Positions 59,120 through 64,000 of a stretch of 64,000 nt of DNA are shown in pieces. The stretch is taken from NCBI RefSeq assembly GCF_021134715.1, contig NC_060020.1, positions 1,860,001-1,924,000 of the forward strand. The letters are read 5' to 3'. Both the position numbers and the translations under genes were made by a program. The notes below the pieces were generated by a model. That model saw nothing but the letters and a program-made list of their open reading frames with translations. It made no database searches and was not told the origin of the DNA. This stretch comes from Daphnia pulex (Eukaryota; Arthropoda; Branchiopoda; Diplostraca; Daphniidae). Position 1 is the stretch's first letter; each line of letters opens with the position of its first letter.

Positions 59120-61239
59120 GAGTCAACAACAACAACAACAACAATTATTAATTATTATGTAACAAAATAAGAAAAAATAAGAAATCTCTTCTTTCCTTTT
59201 CTTCGTTGTTTTCCCATTTGTTTGGTTCGGTTTTTGTTGATCGGTTCATTCATTTTCTACTTTTGAATCACCGCTGTCAAGGAAGAATGAATTAAAGCGC
59301 TCTCTCAACTATATAAGGTTTTAAAAATCAAAGAAGAAGAACCTGAAAAAAAAAAACAAAACACACACGATTTTCCCACATCTCTCATGTACAATAAATA
59401 TTACAAAGCCGAAAACAAAAAAAAAGGGGGCGATCCTCCGAGATCCCGATTCCTTTTCTCTATCTCCCCGTTACGTGTCTCTTCCGTTATTATGTTTCCC
59501 AGTGCTGCTGCCCACACTGACTGGTAGATGGTGTGTTCCCATTATTCTGTATACTAATTCAAAGAAGAAAAAAAGAAAAAAACTATTCAACCGGATATGT
59601 TTATTGGCCAAAATTTGTCAAACCTTTTCTCTTTTCTCTATTCAATTCTCTCTATTATATATAAATATAAATGTATCATGGCAAAAATCATTATCATCTA
59701 TAATATTCTTGAATCGCATTCCTCGCAGCTCCGCTCGTCGCCAGCAGCGTCCACCCGCAAAAATCCTTCTCTCTTTTATTCCCCCCACCAGCACCATCTC
59801 CGCCACCAGCACCATCACGCCAGCAGCGTGTATTTGAGCAGCAGTCCCGGTGATGTCCTAAGTCGTAGATTTGACATAAAATAACTCATTATATTATATT
59901 CTCTCTATTATTATTATTACATACTTTGCACACCTGCTAGCTATACTGCTGTGTAAAACTACATCTGTATACATTGTTCGGTCGGTTAGCTACAAACTAT
60001 TTACCAATTCTTGTTCTTTGTTTGTTGGTTTCGGTGTTTCATCCCCTCAGCATCATCCCCATCCAGCACTCATCCGGCCCATTCCTTATTCCTTTTTCTT
60101 ATTGTCAAATCATCAGGTAAATACTTACTACACATAACAGCATATTTATTATATGGTTTAGAAAGAAGAAAGACAGAAAAAGACGCGCAAGGCGGTTTAT
60201 TCAGAACAAACGGGAAAAACACGTTAGCAAAATTTCAATGAAAAATACAAATAAATATACAAGAAACTATATAAGAAACTAAAACATTAAAGAGAGATAG
60301 AGCATTCACTATATAGCACAAAGAGATAATCGACTCTATAGTATTTATGAATTAATCATTCTGTTTGTGATTTATTCTTTCTCACATCTCTCGTCCAAAC
60401 CTTATAACCTGCTATCAAACCTCTCATTGGCTGTGTGTAATAACAATATACGATCGATCGAGAGATGGGTTCTCTATAGCTATATTATACCTTTTATGTG
60501 TAATTATGTCTAGGCCTATTATACATGTAGCCTACATGCCGTTGCTGCATGTGATGATCGTCGTGTGCCGTGCTGTTCAGCAGAGCTCGTTGTACGCCGA
60601 TTGATGTCGTCTATAAGAGTTTGCTTTCTCGCGAAAAAAAAGTTAATATCTAATAGCTGTGCTGATCCCTCGTTCACTCTCTCTCGAAAGACGGAAAGTC
60701 GACAAAATCGATAGCTTTATATATCACAAACGAATTATTAGCTATTATTATTTTTATTTTATTTTTTTGAGACTCAGATTGATGAAATTAGGCCATTATA
60801 AGTTATACGACGCGCGCGCACCAACCTGATGTCTATATGCACTAGAATAATTACGACAAAGCAATTTCAATTCCAAGAAGAAAGAAACGACAGGGAACAA
60901 TAAGGACGTCGAAGAATGTACGCGCCGCGGTAGACTTTGTATATTTCTTCACAGCAGTAACATGTTGTGATCGGGCTCATCACTTTGGCGTCTCAAGTTT
61001 TAGACATATACACACATCAGACAAAATAGGTTGTATTGGTTTTATAATTCATTGCATGTACAGTTATATACGCGACGTCAGGATATTTACAAGTTTCTAG
61101 GGAATCAGATCACCGTCCAAAAGATGAAGCAATTTCAAAATAGAGAATAAGGGGGGGGAGACCATATAATACAGACGAGGATATAGCAGAAGTCCAAAAA
61201 CCATCCAAAGAAACTAAAAACCAATGCGTCTTTATTTTA

Positions 61240-61264
61240 TTTTGTTTTGTTTTGTTTTGTTTTG
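61240..61264 (+). repeat. (TTTTG)n pentanucleotide microsatellite
   Basis: About five uninterrupted TTTTG units. Confidence 0.8.
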
Positions 61265-61624
61265 TCCGCACAGACGAAGTTTTTGAACGTCGTATTGCGT
61301 TACACGTGAGCAGAAACATGATGTCGAACACACACATAAACCGGCCACTCTTATAACAACATCACTCTTCCTGGGCGACCACAAAGTAGTAATATATACA
61401 CACATGTATACAGCACACAAGCGCTGTGCCAGCCACCACCTTGTGCTGGTGGCCAAGATGGTAGGCTGCAAATCGATCGGTTGTCACTTCATCATGCTGG
61501 CGCTGGCAAACAGATTGCCCTCACTCACCTCCCCCATCCGTGATGTAAAGACATCACCAAAAAGTTTTCCTATCCTTTTTTTTGTATTTCAAGCGCCAGC
61601 GTCACCAGCAGACACTGATACCGC

Positions 61625-61648
61625 CTGCTGCTGCTGCTGCTGCTGCTG
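61625..61648 (+). repeat. (CTG)8 trinucleotide microsatellite
   Basis: Eight consecutive CTG units in non-coding sequence. Confidence 0.85.
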
Positions 61649-64000
61649 TCGTCATAGCAGGAGAGAGACGAGTATATATAACATTAGAGCAGAGCCTTGA
61701 TGATCATCTTAGAACTTTATTTCCTCTCTCTCTCTCTGTCTCTCTCTCTCCTTTGTTTTAATAAGACAAAAGTTGCACGCGGGGCCGCTTAGACAATGGG
61801 ACGTTAAACGTGGGAGGCGTTGCCGGTTACAAGTCAACAATAAACCCCGTGGCAACTCGAAAGGTGTATGTAGCTCTATAATACACGACCGAAGAGTTTA
61901 ACAAGTCGTTCTTCTGGGTAGATATTATATGTACCGAGACGTTGTCATGGCGTGCCGTTGACTACTCCTCAAGGCAAAAGAAAAACAAATAAGTCGAAGA
62001 AATGAATAACAGAAGAGGAGGTGATGCTTTGTGCTCAACGACGACTGGTGGTCCCCTTTCGAATACTTAATATGCAGGCATCGGTATGTGTTCATACAGT
62101 ATATATACGACGGACGTATATATAACAGCAGTGTGCGACAGCACATCAGGAAGGAAGCCGATGCGGATTAACTATGGATGCATTTAGATTCGGTGCTGCG
62201 GACCTGCTTTGTGCTGGGAAAGTGCAGACACGACTGAATAATGTACGCATCACTCCCAATCGTGGGCCGACGAGAAATCCGTGCCTGCACACAAGTGCTG
62301 CTGCGGATCTCTCCGGGTATAATATAGGTGTGTATATATGATAAGAGTCTTACTATAAATACAATGATAATCCTAATGCGATAATTCATAGTGAGCAGAT
62401 CGAGTAAGACGTATAATAGAACTCAATCGATCTACGCCCTATATGCATTGAGCCTTCTGAATATAATATACGTATAAATAGTCAATTTCAGTTCATCTCG
62501 GCACAGTCACGTGTGATCGGCAGATGCTTTTCCCTTCCAAACGTCAGTCCATCGGCGTCAAACACGCGGCGGATACACGTGCCGTCGCTATAGACACGCT
62601 CTTCATCCGCGTATAAATCGAATCGGGGGGATGAAAAAAAAGAAGAAAATAAAAGAAGGACAGGGCAATCAAACCAAAAAAAAAAGTCAACTTTGCTTTT
62701 ATTTTTTATTTTATTTGACTCTTCTCTTTTTTTCCGCTTTCTTCCGTGTCGAAATAAAAAGAAGGAGACATAGCAGGTCCCAGATGACACTCCCCCTCGA
62801 TTCCTTGGATTCCGATTGCAATCACGCTGGATGGTTAAATAAAAAAGAAAAAGTAAAAAACAAAAAACAAAAAACAAAAAAGTTTGCCAGTCGTCGTATA
62901 ATCGTATAAAGGAGAAAGGAGTAAGTCAGTGGACTAAAGCTGTCAAGCCGAGGGAGGAAAAAGTAAAGTCCAACGACTCGTCGCAAGATGTCCAACGGTC
63001 GATCGAAAAGGGTGGAAAAACTTGGCCATAAAATATCGGCAAACAGAACCCGCGGGATCGATGATGATGCTACGCCAGCGGCAGCAACAGAAAGGAAAAC
63101 GAAAGCAAACAGCAAAGAACAGGAGGGAAATATATATACTGTATATACCGTATACCGGATTTTAAATATATAAAAAAATGTAATAACATTAAAAATAAGA
63201 AAGGAAGGAAGGGGGAGGAGGGTTGAATCGATTCGCTCTTCACTTGTCGTTGTTAAGTATTTGCCATGTCAATTCTCCGGCATTTTTGCGCGTCAACATT
63301 CCCATCGTTATATTACTTTTGGCATACAAATATGTACTATATAGTCTCGTATAGACGTCACGCCGGAATCGCCCGTCCGTGTTCTAGATGATGTATGTTC
63401 GCCTCTGCCGGCACATTTTTATTCGCGATGTCTCTTCATCGACATCAATCACCTTTGGACGAAAGAAGACGTTTCGTCGATTATATTGACCTCCTGCTCC
63501 TATATAGTCTCCGGCCGTCAGCAATCATATACTCTGGTACAGGGGTTTGACGTCTGTATGTACACGATGCAGACGTCAGCCAACGTCTAATCAAAACCGA
63601 AAATAGGATGGTGATGTTAAGCTCTGTGGCCAGCAATATGTTCCGTCAAGCAGCTGATGCTGGTATAGGCGCAGCGAGGATGTCGTACTGGTCTGTACAC
63701 ATGCTGCTGGTCGGATGATGAGCAACGCACATATATACAGCGAGCAGCCGGAAGAAGAAGAAGAAGAAGGGGCCGCAGAATCCTTTGCTGGGTTCTATAT
63801 TATAATGTGTGCAGGCTTGTTTGTAAATTATAAATATATCTCTTCATGGCGCGTGATTTACCATTCCTCCTGTAGGTTTCGTGATCGCGGAGGTGGTGTA
63901 CTGCTGATGGCAGCTGCTGGTACCCACAATGTATCATGTCCGGCAGCAACTCGCGCCAGCCCCATACATCGCGGGGCGACGATTCATTTACTATAGGAAA

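Larger units (their letters stand above)
59079..64000. other. 3' flank of the Cys-rich gene and gene-poor right end
   Basis: No supported coding exon. Polyadenylation signal AATAAA at 59114-59119 follows the stop codon by 35 bases. Microsatellites: (AAC)n near 59126, (TTTTG)n near 61240-61264, (CTG)8 at 61625-61648, CT tract 61733-61750, AAAAAAC repeats near 62855-62882, and (GAA)n at 63751-63769. Frames over these tracts are low complexity. Confidence 0.5.

Noticed and set aside
61625-61648. CTG repeat considered as a coding poly-Leu/poly-Ala tract
   Set aside because: No surrounding exon evidence; treated as a microsatellite.
62488-62877. Minus-strand frame with a plausible-looking C-terminal half (DGTCIRRVFDADG)
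   Set aside because: The N-terminal half is Phe/Lys low complexity, there is no clear acceptor before the better half, and no family is recognised.

Overview
The window looks like nuclear DNA of an arthropod, most likely a branchiopod crustacean such as Daphnia. This is inferred from compact genes with many short GT-AG introns (about 55-90 bases), arthropod-type families (ebony, bestrophin, a scoloptoxin-11-like secreted protein) and AT-rich spacers full of microsatellites. There are no bacterial operons, rRNA genes or CRISPR arrays, and I recognised no tRNA. For most genes I rebuilt exons by hand and checked that the reading frame closes over all junctions.

Layout. 1-6.0 kb is mostly non-coding, with one candidate small membrane protein (4052-4279, minus). 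6.0-12.8 kb is a minus-strand LYAR cluster: a zinc-finger LYAR orthologue (11640-12809), a short LYAR-like copy with a decayed tail (10168-10634), and a LYAR-like gene with a triplicated core module (6017-7797). Between the last two sits a 1,816-base DNA transposon with perfect 99-base terminal inverted repeats and a 9-base target duplication (8064-9879). 13.1-15.5 kb is MCMBP (minus), head to head with a MAGT1/TUSC3/OST3 gene (15944-17443, plus). Then come a Tyr/Ser-rich gene of unknown function (18135-19701), a bestrophin channel with an 11-base microexon (21423-23461) and an M1 aminopeptidase N (24706-28752). 31.7-40.4 kb holds two complete tandem ebony-type genes (adenylation domain, carrier domain, amine-selecting domain). 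NELF-A (41073-43221, minus) converges on the second. From 43.2 to 64 kb the DNA is gene-poor. It holds one long-intron gene for a secreted protein with 16 cysteines, with TATA-type promoters near 49.94 and 50.18 kb, coding exons from 53011 to 59078 and a polyadenylation signal at 59114.

Functionally the window mixes housekeeping genes (LYAR in ribosome biogenesis, MCMBP in replication, the oxidoreductase subunit of oligosaccharyltransferase, NELF-A in polymerase pausing) with specialised ones (ebony pair for beta-alanyl-amine conjugation in cuticle or nervous system, bestrophin, ecto-peptidase, cysteine-rich secreted protein). The most unusual items are the transposon with minisatellite-like ends and a peptidase-C48/PHD remnant, the LYAR module expansion, the ebony pair with different intron sets, and an in-frame 42-base aminopeptidase exon carrying only the third zinc ligand region.
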